Positions 38,207 through 52,242 of a DNA stretch of 64,000 nucleotides are shown here, piece after piece. The position numbers and the translations under genes are program-made. The notes beneath the pieces were generated by a model that saw nothing but the letters and a program-made list of their open reading frames with translations, ran no database searches and had not been told where the DNA came from. Source of the stretch: Bos javanicus (lineage: Eukaryota > Chordata > Mammalia > Artiodactyla > Bovidae); NCBI RefSeq assembly GCF_032452875.1, contig NW_026893841.1:248001-312000 (forward strand), read 5' to 3'. Each line of letters starts with the position of its first letter. The stretch's first letter is position 1.

Positions 38207-39739
38207 ATGATCAGTGTATGATAGCAAACATGATCAGCGCATGATCAGTCACATGATCAGCGCCATTAAGTCACGTGATCACTACATGATAGTCATGTGA
38301 TCAGTCCATGCTCAGTCACGGTATCAGTGCATGATCAGCCACGTGATCAGTGCATGATCTGTCACATGATTAGTGTATGATCATCCACGTGATCAGTGCA
38401 TGGGCAGTCATGTGATCAGTGCATGATATAGACGTGATCAGTGCATGATCAGTCTCGTGATCAGTGCATGATAGCCACGTGATCAGTGCATGATCAGTCA
38501 CCTGATGGGTGTATGATCATTCACGTGACCTGTACATGGTAGCTACATGATCATTGCATGATCAGCCACGTGAGTAGTGCATGATAGCCACGTGATCACT
38601 GCATGATCAGTCACGTGATCAGTGCATGATCAGTCATGTGACCAGTACATGGTAGCTGCGTGATCATGGCATGATCAGCCACGTGAGCAGTGCATGATAG
38701 CCACGTGATCAGTGCATGATCAGTCACGTGATCAGTGCATGATCAGTCACGTGATCAGTGCATGATCAGACACGTGATCAGTGCATGATCAGCCACGTGA
38801 TCAGTGCATGATAGCCACGTGATCAGTGCATGATCAGTCACGTGATCAGTGCATGATCAGTCACGTGATCAGTGCATATGAGCCACGTGATCAGTGCATG
38901 ATCAGCCATGATCAGTGCATGATCAATTACGTGATCAGTGCATGATCAGTCACGTGACTACATGGTAGCTCGTGATCATTGCATGATCAGCCACGTGATC
39001 AGTGCATGATAGCCGTGATCAGTGCATGATAGCCACGTGATCAGTGCATGATCAGTCATGTGATCGTGTGTGATCAGCCACGTGATCAGTGCATGATATC
39101 CGTGATCAGTGCATGACAGCCACGTGATCAGTGCATGATAGCCACGTGATCAGTGCATGATCAGTCACGTGATCATGTGTGATCAGCCACGTGATCAGTG
39201 CATGATGAGCCACGTGATCAGTGCATGATCAATTACGTGATCAGTGCATGATCAGTCACGTGACCAGTACATGGTTGCTCGTGATCGTTGCATGATCAGC
39301 CACGTGATCAGTGCATGATAGCCACGTGATCAGTGCATGATCAGTCACGTGATCAGTGCATGATCAGTCACGTGATCAGTGCATGATCAGCCACGTGATC
39401 AGTGCATGATCAGTCACGTGACCAGTATATGGTTGCTACGTGATCATTCATGATCAGCCACGTGATCAGTGCATGATAGCCACGTGATCAGTGCATGAGT
39501 TACGTGAGCAGTTGATCAGCCACGTGATCAGTGCATGAGTGCCACGTGATCAGTGCATGATAGTCACGTGACAGTGTGTGATCAGCCACGTGATCAGTGC
39601 ATGATCAGCCACGTGATCAGTGCATGATAGCCACGTGATCAGTGCATGATCAGTTACGTGACAGTGTATGATCAGCCACGTGATCAGTGCATGATCAGAC
39701 ACGTGATCAGTGCATGATCAGCCACGTGATCAGTGCATG

Positions 39740-39850
39740 ATATCCACGTGATCAGTGCATGATCATCACGTGATCAGTGTATGATCAGCCACGTGATCAG
39801 TGCATGATCAGTCACGTGATCAGTGCATGATAGCTGCGTGATCATGCATG
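39740..39850. other. Block-less restart junction (L, B1)
   Basis: GATATCCACG, GATCATCACG, two monomers, GATAGCTGCGTGATCATGC. Confidence 0.8.
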
Positions 39851-41087
39851 ATCAGCCACGTGATCAGTGCATGATAGCCACGTGATCAGTGCATGATCAG
39901 CCACGTGATCAGTGCATGATCAGTCACGTGATCAGTGCATGATCAGCCACGTGATCAGTGCATGATCAGTCACGTGATCAGTGCATGATCAGCCACGTGA
40001 TCAGTGCATGATCAGTCACGTGATCAGTGCATGATCAGCCACGTGATCAGTGCATGATAGCCACGTGATCAGTGCATGATCAGTCACGTGATCAGTGCAT
40101 GATCAGTCACGTGATCAGTGCATGATCAGCCACGTGATCAGTGCATGATCAGCCACGTGATCAGTGCATGATCAATCACGTGATCAGTGCATGATCAGTC
40201 ACGTGATCAGTACATGATAGCTACGTGATCAGTGCATGATCAGCCACGTGATCAGTGCATGATAGCCACGTGATCAGTGCATGATAGCCACGTGATCAGT
40301 GCATGATCAGTCATGTGATACGTGTGTGATCAGCCACGTGATCAGTGCATGATATCCACGTGATCAGTGCATGACAGCCACGTGATCAGTGCATGATAGC
40401 CACGTGATCAGTGCATGATCAGTCACGTGATACATGTGTGATCAGCCACGTGATCAGTGCATGATGAGACGTGATCAGTGCATGATCAATTACGTGATCA
40501 GTGCATGATCAGTCACGTGACCAGTACATGGTTGCTACGTGATCGTTGCATGATCAGCCACGTGAGCAGAGCATGATAGCCACGTGATCAGTGCATGATC
40601 AGTCACGTGATCAGTACATGATCAGTCACGTGAACAGTGCATGATCATTTACGTGATCTGTGCATGATCAGTCACGTGACCAGTATATGGTAGCTACGTG
40701 ATCATTCCATGACGAGCCACGTGAGCAGTGCATGATAGCCACGTGATGTGTGCATGAGTTACGTGAGCAGAGTATGATCAGCCACGTGATCAGTGCATGA
40801 GTGCCACGTGATCAGTGCATGATATGTCACGTGACAGGTGTGTGATCAGCCACGTGAACAGTGCATGTTCAGCCACGTGATCAGTGCATGATAGCCACGT
40901 GATCAGTGCATGATCAGTTACGTGAGCAGTGTATGATCAGCCACGTGATCAGTGCATGGTCAGACACGTGAACAGTGTATGATCAGCCACGTGATCAGTG
41001 CATGATATCCAAGTGATCAGTGCATGATCATCACGTGATCAGTGTATGATCAGCCACGTGAACAGTGCATGCTCAGTCACGTGATCT

Positions 41088-41331
41088 GGGCCTGCTGAGC
41101 TGCGTGATTACTGTCTGCTCATCTGCTTGACAATTGCCAGCTGAGCTGCACGATTCCTGCCTGTCATCTGCTTGACAATTGCCAGCTGTGCTGCGTAATT
41201 CCTGCCTGCTCAGCTGCTTGATTATTGCCAGCTGAGCAGCATGATTCCTCACACCTGAGTTCCATGATTATTGCCTGCTGACTGTTTGATTCGTGCCTAC
41301 TCAGCTCTTTGTTTATTGCCTCCAGAGGCAC
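41088..41331. repeat. Divergent block 20 (244 bp)
   Basis: Full length, GATCTGGG entry, CACACCTGAG form. Confidence 0.94.
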
Positions 41332-42044
41332 ATGATCAGTGTATGATAGCAAACATGATCAGCGCATGATCAGTCACATGATCAGCGCCATTAAGTCACG
41401 TGATCACTACATGATAGTCATGTGATCAGTCCATGCTCAGTCACGGTATCAGTGCATGATCAGCCACGTGATCAGTGCATGATCTGTCACATGATTAGTG
41501 TATGATCATCCACGTGATCAGTGCATGGGCAGTCATGTGATCAGTGCATGATATAGACGTGATCAGTGCATGATCAGTCTCGTGATCAGTGCATGATAGC
41601 CACGTGATCAGTGCATGATCAGTCACCTGATGGGTGTATGATCATTCACGTGACCTGTACATGGTAGCTACATGATCATTGCATGATCAGCCACGTGAGT
41701 AGTGCATGATAGCCACGTGATCACTGCATGATCAGTCACGTGATCAGTGCATGATCAGTCATGTGACCAGTACATGGTAGCTGCGTGATCATGGCATGAT
41801 CAGCCACGTGAGCAGTGCATGATAGCCACGTGATCAGTGCATGATCAGACACGTGATCAGTGCATGATCAGTCACGTGATCAGTGCATGATCAGCCACGT
41901 GATCAGTGCATGATCAGCCACGTGATCAGTGCATGATAGCCACGTGATCAGTGCATGATCAGTCACGTGATCAGTGCATGATCAGTCACGTGATCAGTGC
42001 ATGATCAGCCACGTGATCAGTGCATGATCAGCCACGTGATCAGT

Positions 42045-42115
42045 GCATGATCAATTATCAGTGCATGATCAGTGACCAGACATGGTAGTTGATCAGTTAT
42101 GATCAGCCACGTGAT
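42045..42115. other. Indel-rich patch
   Basis: CAATTATCAG and GTGACCAGACATGGTAGTTG replace the intact CAATTACGTG and CATGGTAGCTACG monomers of the sibling units. Confidence 0.55.
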
Positions 42116-42279
42116 CAGTGCATGATAGCCACGTGATCAGTGCATGATAGCCGTGATCAGTGCATGATCAGTCATGTGATCGTGTGTGATCAGCCACGTG
42201 ATCAGTGCATGATATCCACGTGATCAGTGCATGACAGCCACGTGATCAGTGCATGATAGCCACGTGATCAGTGCATGAT

Positions 42280-42420
42280 CAGTCCACGTGATCAGCGTGA
42301 TGTGCATGATCAGCCACGTGATCAGTGCATGATCAATTACGTGATCAGTGCATGATCAGTCACGTGATCAGTGCTCGTGATCATCGCATGATCAGTACAT
42401 GTGTACCATGATCAGTGCAT
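42280..42420. other. Indel-rich patch
   Basis: The GATACATGTGTG, GATGAGCC and GGTTGCTACG markers are lost or broken here. The next marker, GAACAGTGCATGATCATT, is intact. Confidence 0.55.
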
Positions 42421-42901
42421 GATCAGTCACGTGATCAGTACATGATCAGTCACGTGAACAGTGCATGATCATTTACGTGATCAGTGCATGATCAGTCACG
42501 TGACCAGTATATGGTTGCTACGTGATCATTCCATGACCACGTGAGCAGTGCATGATAGCCACGTGATGTGTGCAGTTCGTGAGCAGAGTATGATCAGCCA
42601 CGTGATCAGTGCATGAGTGGCACGTGATCAGTGCATGATATGTCACGTGACAGGTGTGTGATCAGCCACGTGAACAGTGCATGTTCAGCCACGTGATCAG
42701 TGCATGATAGCCACGTGATCAGTGCATGATCAGTTACGTGAGCAGTGCATGATCAGCCACGTGATCAGTGCATGGTCAGACGTGAACAGTGTATGATCAG
42801 CCACGTGATCAGTGCATGATATCCAAGTGATCAGTGCATGATCATCACGTGATCAGTGTATGATCAGCCACGTGAACAGTGCATGCTCAGTCACGTGATC
42901 T

Positions 42902-43145
42902 GGGCCTGCTGAGCTGCGTGATTACTGTCTGCTCATCTGCTTGACAATTGCCAGCTGAGCTGCACGATTCCTGCCTGTCATCTGCTTGACAATTGCCAGC
43001 TGTGCTGCGTAATTCCTGCCTGCTCAGCTGCTTGATTATTGCCAGCTGAGCAGCATGATTCCTCACACCTGAGTTCCATGATTATTGCCTGCTGACTGTT
43101 TGATTCGTGCCTACTCAGCTCTTTGTTTATTGCCTCCAGAGGCAC
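42902..43145. repeat. Divergent block 21 (244 bp)
   Basis: Full length, GATCTGGG entry, CACACCTGAG form; opens the M unit of B1. Confidence 0.94.
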
Positions 43146-44300
43146 ATGATCAGTGTATGATAGCAAACATGATCAGCGCATGATCAGTCACATGATCAGC
43201 GCCATTAAGTCACGTGATCACTACATGATAGTCATGTGATCAGTCCATGCTCAGTCACGGTATCAGTGCATGATCAGCCACGTGATCAGTGCATGATCTG
43301 TCACAAGATTAGTGTATGATCATCCACGTGATCAGTGCATGGGCAGTCATGTGATCAGTGCATGATATAGACGTGATCAGTGCATGATCAGTCTCGTGAT
43401 CAGTGCATGATAGCCACGTGATCAGTGCATGATCAGTCACCTGATGGGTGTATGATCATTCACGTGACCTGTACATGGTAGCTACATGATCATTGCATGA
43501 TCAGCCACGTGAGTAGTTCATGATAGCCACGTGATCACTGCATGATCAGTCACGTGATCAGTGCATGATCAGTCATGTGACCAGTACATGGTAGCTGCGT
43601 GATCATGGCATGATCAGCCACGTGAGCAGTGCATGATAGCCACGTGATCAGTGCATGATCAGACACGTGATCAGTGCATGATCAGTCACGTGATCAGTGC
43701 ATGATCAGCCACGTGATCAGTGCATGATCAGGCACGTGATCAGTGTATGATCAGCCAGTGATCAGTGCATGATAGCCACGTGATCAGTGCATGATCAGTC
43801 ACGTGATCAGTGCATGATCAGTCACGTGATCAGTGCATGATCAGCCACGTGATCAGTGCATGATCAGCCACGTGATCAGTGCATGATCAATTACGTGATC
43901 AGTGCATGATCAGTCACGTGATCAGTGATATTCGTGATCAGTGCATGATCAGCCACGTGATCAGTGCATGATAGCCGTGATCAGTGCATGATAGCCACGT
44001 GATCAGTGCATGATAGCCACGTGATCAGTGCATGATCAGTCACGTGATCGTGTGTGATCAGCCACGTGATCAGTGCATGATATCCACGTGATCAGTGCAT
44101 GATCAGCCACGTGATCAGTGCATGATAGCCCGTGATCAGTGCATGATCAGTCACGTATCATGTGTGATCAGCCACGTGATCAGTGCATGATAGCCACGTG
44201 ATCAGTGCATGATCAGTTACGTGATCAGTGCATGATCAGCCACGTGATCAGTGCATGATCAGTCACGTGATCAGTGCATGATCAGCCACGTGATCAGTGC

Positions 44301-44412
44301 ATGATATCCACGTGATCAGTGCATGATCATCACGTGATCAGTGCATGATCAGCCACGTGATCAGTGCATGATCAGTCATTGATCAGTGCATGATAGCTGC
44401 GTGATCATGCAT
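44301..44412. other. Block-less restart junction (M, B1)
   Basis: GATATCCACG, GATCATCACG, CAGTCATTGATCAG (a base or two lost), GATAGCTGCGTGATCATGC. Confidence 0.75.
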
Positions 44413-45265
44413 GATCAGCCACGTGATCAGTGCATGATAGCCACGTGATCAGTGCATGATCAGCCACGTGATCAGTGCATGATCAGTCACGTGATCAGTG
44501 CATGATCAGCCACGTGATCAGTGCATGATCAGTCACGTGATCAGTGCATGATCAGCCACGTGATCAGTGCATGATCAGTCACGTGATCAGTGTATGATCA
44601 GCCACGTGATCAGTGCATGATCAGCCACGTGATCAGTGCATGATCAGTCACGTGATCAGTGCATGATCAGTCACGTGATCAGTGCATGATCAGCCACGTG
44701 ATCAGTGCATGATCAGCCACGTGATCAGTGCATGATCAATTACGTGATCAGTGCATGATCAGTCACGTGATCAGTACATGGTAGCTACGTGATCATTGCA
44801 TGATCAGCCACGTGATCAGTGCATGATAGCCACGTGATCAGTGCATGATCAGCCACGTGATCAGTGCATGATCAGCCACGTGATCATGTGCATGATCAGT
44901 CACGTGATCGTGTGTGATCAGCCACGTGATCAGTGCATGATATCCACGTGATCAGTGCATGACAGCCACGTGATCAGTGCATGATAGCCACGTGATCAGT
45001 GCATGATCAGTCACGTGATCAGTGTGATCAGCCACGTGATCAGTGCATGATCAGTTACGTGATCAGTGCATGATCAGTCGTGATCAGTGCATGATCACGT
45101 GATCAGTGCATGATCAGCCACGTGATCAGTGCATGATAGCCACGTGATCAGTGCATGATCAGTCACGTGATCAGTGCATGATCAGTCACGTGATCAGTGC
45201 ATGATCAGTCACGTGATCAGTGCATGATCAGCCACGTGATCAGTGCATGATCAGTCACGTGATCA

Positions 45266-45464
45266 GGGCCTGCTGAGCTGCGTGATTACTGTCTGCTCAT
45301 CTGCTTGACAATTGCCAGCTGAGCTGCACGATTCCTGCCTGCTCAGCTGCTTGATTATTGCCAGCTGAGCAGCATGATTCCTCACACCTGAGTTCCATGA
45401 TTATTGCCTGCTGACTGTTTGATTCGTGCCTACTCAGCTCTTTGTTTATTGCCTCCAGAGGCAC
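45266..45464. repeat. Divergent block 22, short form (199 bp)
   Basis: Lacks 45 bp between two ATTCCTGCCTG copies, so one TGCTTGACAATTGCC monomer and its neighbour are gone. GATCAGGG entry. The upstream flank is plain prototype monomer. Confidence 0.93.
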
Positions 45465-47100
45465 ATGATCAGTGTATGATAGCAAACATGATCAGCGCAT
45501 GATCAGTCACATGATCAGCGCCATTAAGTCACGTGATCACTACATGATAGTCATGTGATCAGTCCATGCTCAGTCACGGTATCAGTGCATGATCAGCCAC
45601 GTGATCAGTGCATGATCTGTCACAAGATTAGTGTATGATCATCCACGTGATCAGTGCATGGGCAGTCATGTGATCAGTGCATGATATAGACGTGATCAGT
45701 GCATGATCAGTCACGTGATCAGTGCATGATAGCCACGTGATCAGTGCATGATCAGTCACCTGATGGGTGTATGATCATTCACGTGACCTGTACATGGTAG
45801 CTACATGATCATTGCATGATCAGCCACGTGAGTAGTGCATGATAGCCACGTGATCAGTGCATGATCAGTCACGTGATCAGTGCATGATCAGTCATGTGAC
45901 CAGTACATGGTAGCTGCGTGATCATGGCATGATCAGTCACGTGATCAGTGCATGATCAGCCACGTGATCAGTGCATGATCAGCCACGTGATCAGTGCATG
46001 ATCAGCCACGTGATCAGTGCATGATCAGCCACGTGATCAGTGCATGATCAGCCACGTGATCAGTGCATGATAGCCACGTGATCAGTGCATGATCAGTCAC
46101 GTGATCAGTGCATGATCAGTTACGTGATCAGTGTATGATCAGCCACGTGATCAGTGCATGATCAGCCACGTGATCAGTGCATGATCAATTACGTGATCAG
46201 TGCATGATCAGTCACGTGACCAGTACATGGTAGCTACGTGATCATTGCATGATCAGCCACGTGATCAGTGCATGATAGCCACGTGATCAGTGCATGATAG
46301 CCACGTGATCAGTGCATGATCAGTCATGTGATACGTGTGTGATCAGCCACGTGATCAGTGCATGATATCCACGTGATCAGTGCATGACAGCCACGTGATC
46401 AGTGCATGAGAGCCACGTGATCAGTGCATGATCAGTCACGTGATACATGTGTGATCAGCCACGTGATCAGTGCATGATGAGCCACGTGATCAGTGCAGGA
46501 TCAATTACGTGATCAGTGCATGATCAGTCACGTGACCAGTACATGGTTGCTCGTGATCGTTGCATGATCAGCCACGTGAGCAGAGCATGATAGCCACGTG
46601 ATCAGTGCATGATCAGTCACGTGATCAGTACATGATCAGTCACGTGAACAGTGCATGATCATTTACGTGATCTTTGCATGATCAGTCACGTGACCAGTAT
46701 ATGGTTGCTACGTGATCATTCCATGACAGCCACGTGAGCAGTGCATGATAGCCACGTGATGTGTGCATGAGTTACGTGAGCAGAGTATGATCAGCCACGT
46801 GATCAGTGCATGAGTGCCACGTGATCAGTGCATGATATGTCACGTGACAGGTGTGTGATCAGCCACGTGAACAGTGCATGTTCAGCCACGTGATCAGTGC
46901 ATGATAGCCACGTGATCAGTGCATGATCAGTTACGTGAGCAGTGTATGATCAGCCACGTGATCAGTGCATGGTCAGACACGTGAACAGTGTATGATCAGC
47001 CACGTGATCAGTGCATGATATCCAAGTGATCAGTGCATGATCATCACGTGATCAGTGTATGATCAGCCACGTGAACAGTGCATGCTCAGTCACGTGATCT
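45266..47100. repeat. Unit 22, 1835 bp (S class after short block)
   Basis: 1835 plus the missing 45 bp equals 1880, a normal S unit, so the short block accounts for the size difference. Downstream marker CACAAGATTAG. Confidence 0.9.
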
Positions 47101-47344
47101 GGGCCTGCTGAGCTGCGTGATTACTGTCTGCTCATCTGCTTGACAATTGCCAGCTGAGCTGCACGATTCCTGCCTGTCATCTGCTTGACAATTGCCAGCT
47201 GTGCTGCGTAATTCCTGCCTGCTCAGCTGCTTGATTATTGCCAGCTGAGCAGCATGATTCCTCACACCTGAGTTCCATGATTATTGCCTGCTGACTGTTT
47301 GATTCGTGCCTACTCAGCTCTTTGTTTATTGCCTCCAGAGGCAC
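47101..47344. repeat. Divergent block 23 (244 bp)
   Basis: Full length, GATCTGGG entry, CACACCTGAG form. Confidence 0.94.
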
Positions 47345-48883
47345 ATGATCAGTGTATGATAGCAAACATGATCAGCGCATGATCAGTCACATGATCAGCG
47401 CCATTAAGTCACGTGATCACTACATGATAGTCATGTGATCAGTCCATGCTCAGTCACGGTATCAGTGCATGATCAGCCACGTGATCAGTGCATGATCTGT
47501 CACATGATTAGTGTATGATCATCCACGTGATCAGTGCATGTCATGTGATCAGTGCATGATATAGACGTGATCAGTGCATGATCAGTCTCGTGATCAGTGC
47601 ATGATAGCCACGTGATCAGTGCATGATCAGTCACCTGATGGGTGTATGATCATTCACGTGACCTGTACATGGTAGCTACATGATCATTGCATGATCAGCC
47701 ACGTGAGTAGTGCATGATAGCCACGTGATCAGTGCATGATCAGTCACGTGATCAGTGCATGATCAGTCATGTGACCAGTACATGGTAGCTGCGTGATCAT
47801 GCATGATCAGCCACGTGATCAGTGCATGATAGCCACGTGATCAGTGCATGATCAGCCACGTGATCAGTGCATGATCAGTCACGTGATCAGTGCATGATCA
47901 GTCACGTGATCAGTGCATGATCAGCCACGTGATCAGTGCATGATCAGCCACGTGATCAGTGCATGATCAGTTACGTGATCAGTGCATGATCAGTCACGTG
48001 ACCAGTACATGATAGCTACGTGATCAGTGCATGATCAGCCACGTGATCAGTGCATGATAGCCACGTGATCAGTGCATGATAGCCACGTGATCAGTGCATG
48101 ATCAGTCATGTGATACGTGTGTGATCAGCCACGTGATCAGTGCATGATATCCACGTGATCAGTGCATGACAGCCACGTGATCAGTGCATGATAGCCACGT
48201 GATCAGTGCATGATCAGTCACGTGATACATGTGTGATCAGCCACGTGATCAGTGCATGATGAGCCACGTGATCAGTGCAGGATCAATTACGTGATCAGTG
48301 CATGATCAGTCACGTGACCAGTACATGGTTGCTACGTGATCGTTGCATGATCAGCCACGTGAGCAGTGCATGATAGCCACGTGATCAGTGCATGATCAGT
48401 CACGTGATCAGTACATGATCAGTCACGTGAACAGTGCATGATCATTTACGTGATCAGTGCATGATCAGTCACGTGACCAGTATATGGTTGCTACGTGATC
48501 ATTCCATGACAGCCACGTGAGCAGTGCATGATAGCCACGTGATGTGTGCATGAGTTACGTGAGCAGAGTATGATCAGCCACGTGATCAGTGCATGAGTGC
48601 CACGTGATCAGTGCATGATATGTCACGTGACAGGTGTGTGATCAGCCACGTGAACAGTGCATGTTCAGCCACGTGATCAGTGCATGATAGCCACGTGATC
48701 AGTGCATGATCAGTTACGTGAGCAGTGTATGATCAGCCACGTGATCAGTGCATGGTCAGACACGTGAACAGTGTATGATCAGCCACGTGATCAGTGCATG
48801 ATATCCAAGTGATCAGTGCATGATCATCACGTGATCAGTGTATGATCAGCCACGTGAACAGTGCATGCTCAGTCACGTGATCT
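47101..48883. repeat. Unit 23, 1783 bp (S class, about 90 bp short)
   Basis: Matches the 1787-bp unit at 58074. The shared size is about four monomers below a normal S unit and so is a phase-specific deletion. Downstream marker CACATGATTAG. Confidence 0.9.
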
Positions 48884-49127
48884 GGGCCTGCTGAGCTGCG
48901 TGATTACTGTCTGCTCATCTGCTTGACAATTGCCAGCTGAGCTGCACGATTCCTGCCTGTCATCTGCTTGACAATTGCCAGCTGTGCTGCGTAATTCCTG
49001 CCTGCTCAGCTGCTTGATTATTGCCAGCTGAGCAGCATGATTCCTCACAGCTGAGTTCCATGATTATTGCCTGCTGACTGTTTGATTCGTGCCTACTCAG
49101 CTCTTTGTTTATTGCCTCCAGAGGCAC
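48884..49127. repeat. Divergent block 24 (244 bp), extra PvuII form
   Basis: CACAGCTGAG form, GATCTGGG entry; opens the L unit of B2. Confidence 0.94.
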
Positions 49128-50669
49128 ATGATCAGTGTATGATAGCAAACATGATCAGCGCATGATCAGTCACATGATCAGCGCCATTAAGTCACGTGAT
49201 CACTACATGATAGTCATGTGATCAGTCCATGCTCAGTCACGGTATCAGTGCATGATCAGCCACGTGATCAGTGCATGATCTGTCACATGATTAGTGTATG
49301 ATCATCCACGTGATCAGTGCATGGGCAGTCATGTGATCAGTGCATGATATAGACGTGATCAGTGCATGATCAGTCTCGTGATCAGTGCATGATAGCCACG
49401 TGATCAGTGCATGATCAGTCACCTGATGGGTGTATGATCATTCACGTGACCTGTACATGGTAGCTACATGATCATTGCATGATCAGCCACGTGAGTAGTG
49501 CATGATAGCCACGTGATCACTGCATGATCAGTCACGTGATCAGTGCATGATCAGTCATGTGACCAGTACATGGTAGCTGCGTGATCATGGCATGATCAGC
49601 CACGTGAGCAGTGCATGATAGCCACGTGATCAGTGCATGATCAGACACGTGATCAGTGCATGATCAGTCACGTGATCAGTGCATGATCAGCCACGTGATC
49701 AGTGCATGCCAGCCACGTGATCAGTGCATGATAGCCACGTGATCAGTGCATGATCAGTCACGTGATCAGTGCATGATCAGTCACGTGATCAGTGCATGAT
49801 CAGCCACGTGATCAGTGCATGATCAGCCACGTGATCAGTGCATGATCAATTACGTGATCAGTGCATGATCAGTCACGTGACCAGTACATGGTAGCTACGT
49901 GATCATTGCATGATCAGCCACGTGATCAGTGCATGATAGCCACGTGATCAGTGCATGATAGCCACGTGATCAGTGCATGATCAGTCATGTGATAGCGTGT
50001 GATCAGCCATGATCAGTGCATGATATCCACGTGATCAGTGCATGACAGCCACGTGATCAGTGCATGAGAGCCACGTGATCAGTGCATGATCAGTCACGTG
50101 ATCATGTGTGATCAGCCACGTGATCAGTGCATGATCAGCCACGTGATCAGTGCATGATCAATTACGTGATCAGTGCATGATCAGTCACGTGACCAGTACA
50201 TGGTTGCTACGTGATCAGTGCATGATCAGCCACGTGATCAGTGCATGATAGCCACGTGATCAGTGCATGATCAGTCACGTGATCAGTGCATGATCAGTCA
50301 CGTGAACAGTGCATGATCATTTACGTGATCAGTGCATGATCAGTCACGTGACCAGTATATGGTTGCCACGTGATCATTGCATGATCAGCCACGTGATCAG
50401 TGCATGATAGCCACGTGATGTGCATGAGTCACGTGATCAGTATGATCAGCCACGTGATCAGTGCATGATGCCACGTGATCAGTGCATGATAGTCACGTGA
50501 TCAGTGCATGATCAGCCACGTGATCAGTGCATGATCAGCCACGTGATCAGTGCATGATAGCCACGTGATCAGTGCATGATCAGCCACGTGATCAGTGCAT
50601 GATCAGCCACGTGATCAGTGCATGATCAGCCACGTGATCAGTGCATGATCAGCCACGTGATCAGTGCAT

Positions 50670-50780
50670 GATATCCACGTGATCAGTGCATGATCATCAC
50701 GTGATCAGTGCATGATCAGCCACGTGATCAGTGCATGATCAGTCACGTGATCAGTGCATGATAGCTGCGTGATCATGCAT
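50670..50780. other. Block-less restart junction (L, B2)
   Basis: GATATCCACG, GATCATCACG, two plain monomers, GATAGCTGCGTGATCATGC. Confidence 0.8.
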
Positions 50781-51998
50781 GATCAGCCACGTGATCAGTG
50801 CATGATAGCCACGTGATCAGTGCATGATCAGTCACGTGATCAGTGCATGATCAGTCACGTGATCAGTGCATGATCAGCCACGTGATCAGTGCATGATCAG
50901 TCACGTGATCAGTGCATGATCAGCCACGTGATCAGTGCATGATCAGTCACGTGATCAGTGCATGATCAGCCACGTGATCAGTGCATGATAGCCACGTGAT
51001 CAGTGCATGATCAGTCACGTGATCAGTGCATGATCAGTCACGTGATCAGTGCATGATCAGCCACGTGATCAGTGCATGATCAGCCACGTGATCAGTGCAT
51101 GATCAATTACGTGATCAGTGCATGATCAGTCACGTGATCAGTGCATGGTAGCTACGTGATCAGTGCATGATCAGCCACGTGATCAGTGCATGATAGCCAC
51201 GTGATCAGTGCATGATAGCCACGTGATCAGTGCATGATCAGTCATGTGATCGTGTGTGATCAGCCACGTGATCAGTGCATGATATCCACGTGATCAGTGC
51301 ATGACAGCCACGTGATCAGTGCATGATAGCCACGTGATCAGTGCATGATCAGTCACGTGATCATGTGTGATCAGCCACGTGATCAGTGCATGATGAGCCA
51401 CGTGATCAGTGCAGGATCAATTACGTGATCAGTGCATGATCAGTCACGTGACCAGTACATGGTTGCTACGTGATCGTTGCATGATCAGCCACGTGAGAGC
51501 ATGATAGCCACGTGATCAGTGCATGATCAGTCACGTGATCAGTACATGATCAGTCACGTGAACAGTGCATGATCATTTACGTGATCTGTGCATGATCAGT
51601 CACGTGACCAGTATATGGTAGCTACGTGATCATTCCATGACGAGCCACGTGAGCAGTGCATGATAGCCACGTGATGTGTGCATGAGTTACGTGAGCAGAG
51701 TATGATCAGCCACGTGATCAGTGCATGAGTGCCACGTGATCAGTGCATGATATGTCACGTGACAGGTGTGTGATCAGCCACGTGAACAGTGCATGTTCAG
51801 CCACGTGATCAGTGCATGATAGCAGTGATCACGTGAGCAGTGTATGATCAGCCACGTGATCAGTGCATGGTCAGACACGTGAACAGTGTATGATCAGCCA
51901 CGTGATCAGTGCATGATATCCAAGTGATCAGTGCATGATCATCACGTGATCAGTGTATGATCAGCCACGTGAACAGTGCATGCTCAGTCACGTGATCT

Positions 51999-52242
51999 GG
52001 GCCTGCTGAGCTGCGTGATTACTGTCTGCTCATCTGCTTGACAATTGCCAGCTGAGCTGCACGATTCCTGCCTGTCATCTGCTTGACAATTGCCAGCTGT
52101 GCTGCGTAATTCCTGCCTGCTCAGCTGCTTGATTATTGCCAGCTGAGCAGCATGATTCCTCACACCTGAGTTCCATGATTATTGCCTGCTGACTGTTTGA
52201 TTCGTGCCTACTCAGCTCTTTGTTTATTGCCTCCAGAGGCAC
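51999..52242. repeat. Divergent block 25 (244 bp)
   Basis: Full length, GATCTGGG entry, CACACCTGAG form. Confidence 0.94.

Larger units (their letters stand above)
37963..41087. repeat. Unit 19, 3125 bp (L class)
   Basis: Opens super-unit B1. The restart junction lies at 39740-39850, followed by a clean prototype run to about 40215. Confidence 0.88.
41088..42901. repeat. Unit 20, 1814 bp (S class)
   Basis: About 60 bp shorter than its B2 partner at 51999. The loss comes from indel-rich patches at 42045-42115 and 42280-42420; the rest is clean. Confidence 0.9.
42902..45265. repeat. Unit 21, 2364 bp (M class)
   Basis: Close to the roughly 2350 bp reported for the bovine 1.706 satellite repeat. 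Downstream marker CACAAGATTAG. It has a restart junction at 44301-44412, then a near-prototype second pass that ends in plain GATCAGTCACGTGATCAGGG; the usual GAACAGTGCATGCTCAG series is absent before the next block. Confidence 0.88.
37963..48883. repeat. Super-unit B1, 10,921 bp (L-S-M-S-S)
   Basis: Five units of 3125, 1814, 2364, 1835 and 1783 bp. The next five are 3115, 1872, 2374, 1829 and 1787 bp. Both copies have the 199/198-bp short block opening the fourth unit, and the downstream marker series TG, TG, AG, AG, TG (CACATGATTAG or CACAAGATTAG type) is the same in both. Confidence 0.88.
48884..51998. repeat. Unit 24, 3115 bp (L class)
   Basis: Restart junction at 50670-50780; about 50420-51150 is among the purest monomer runs in the window. 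Confidence 0.88.
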
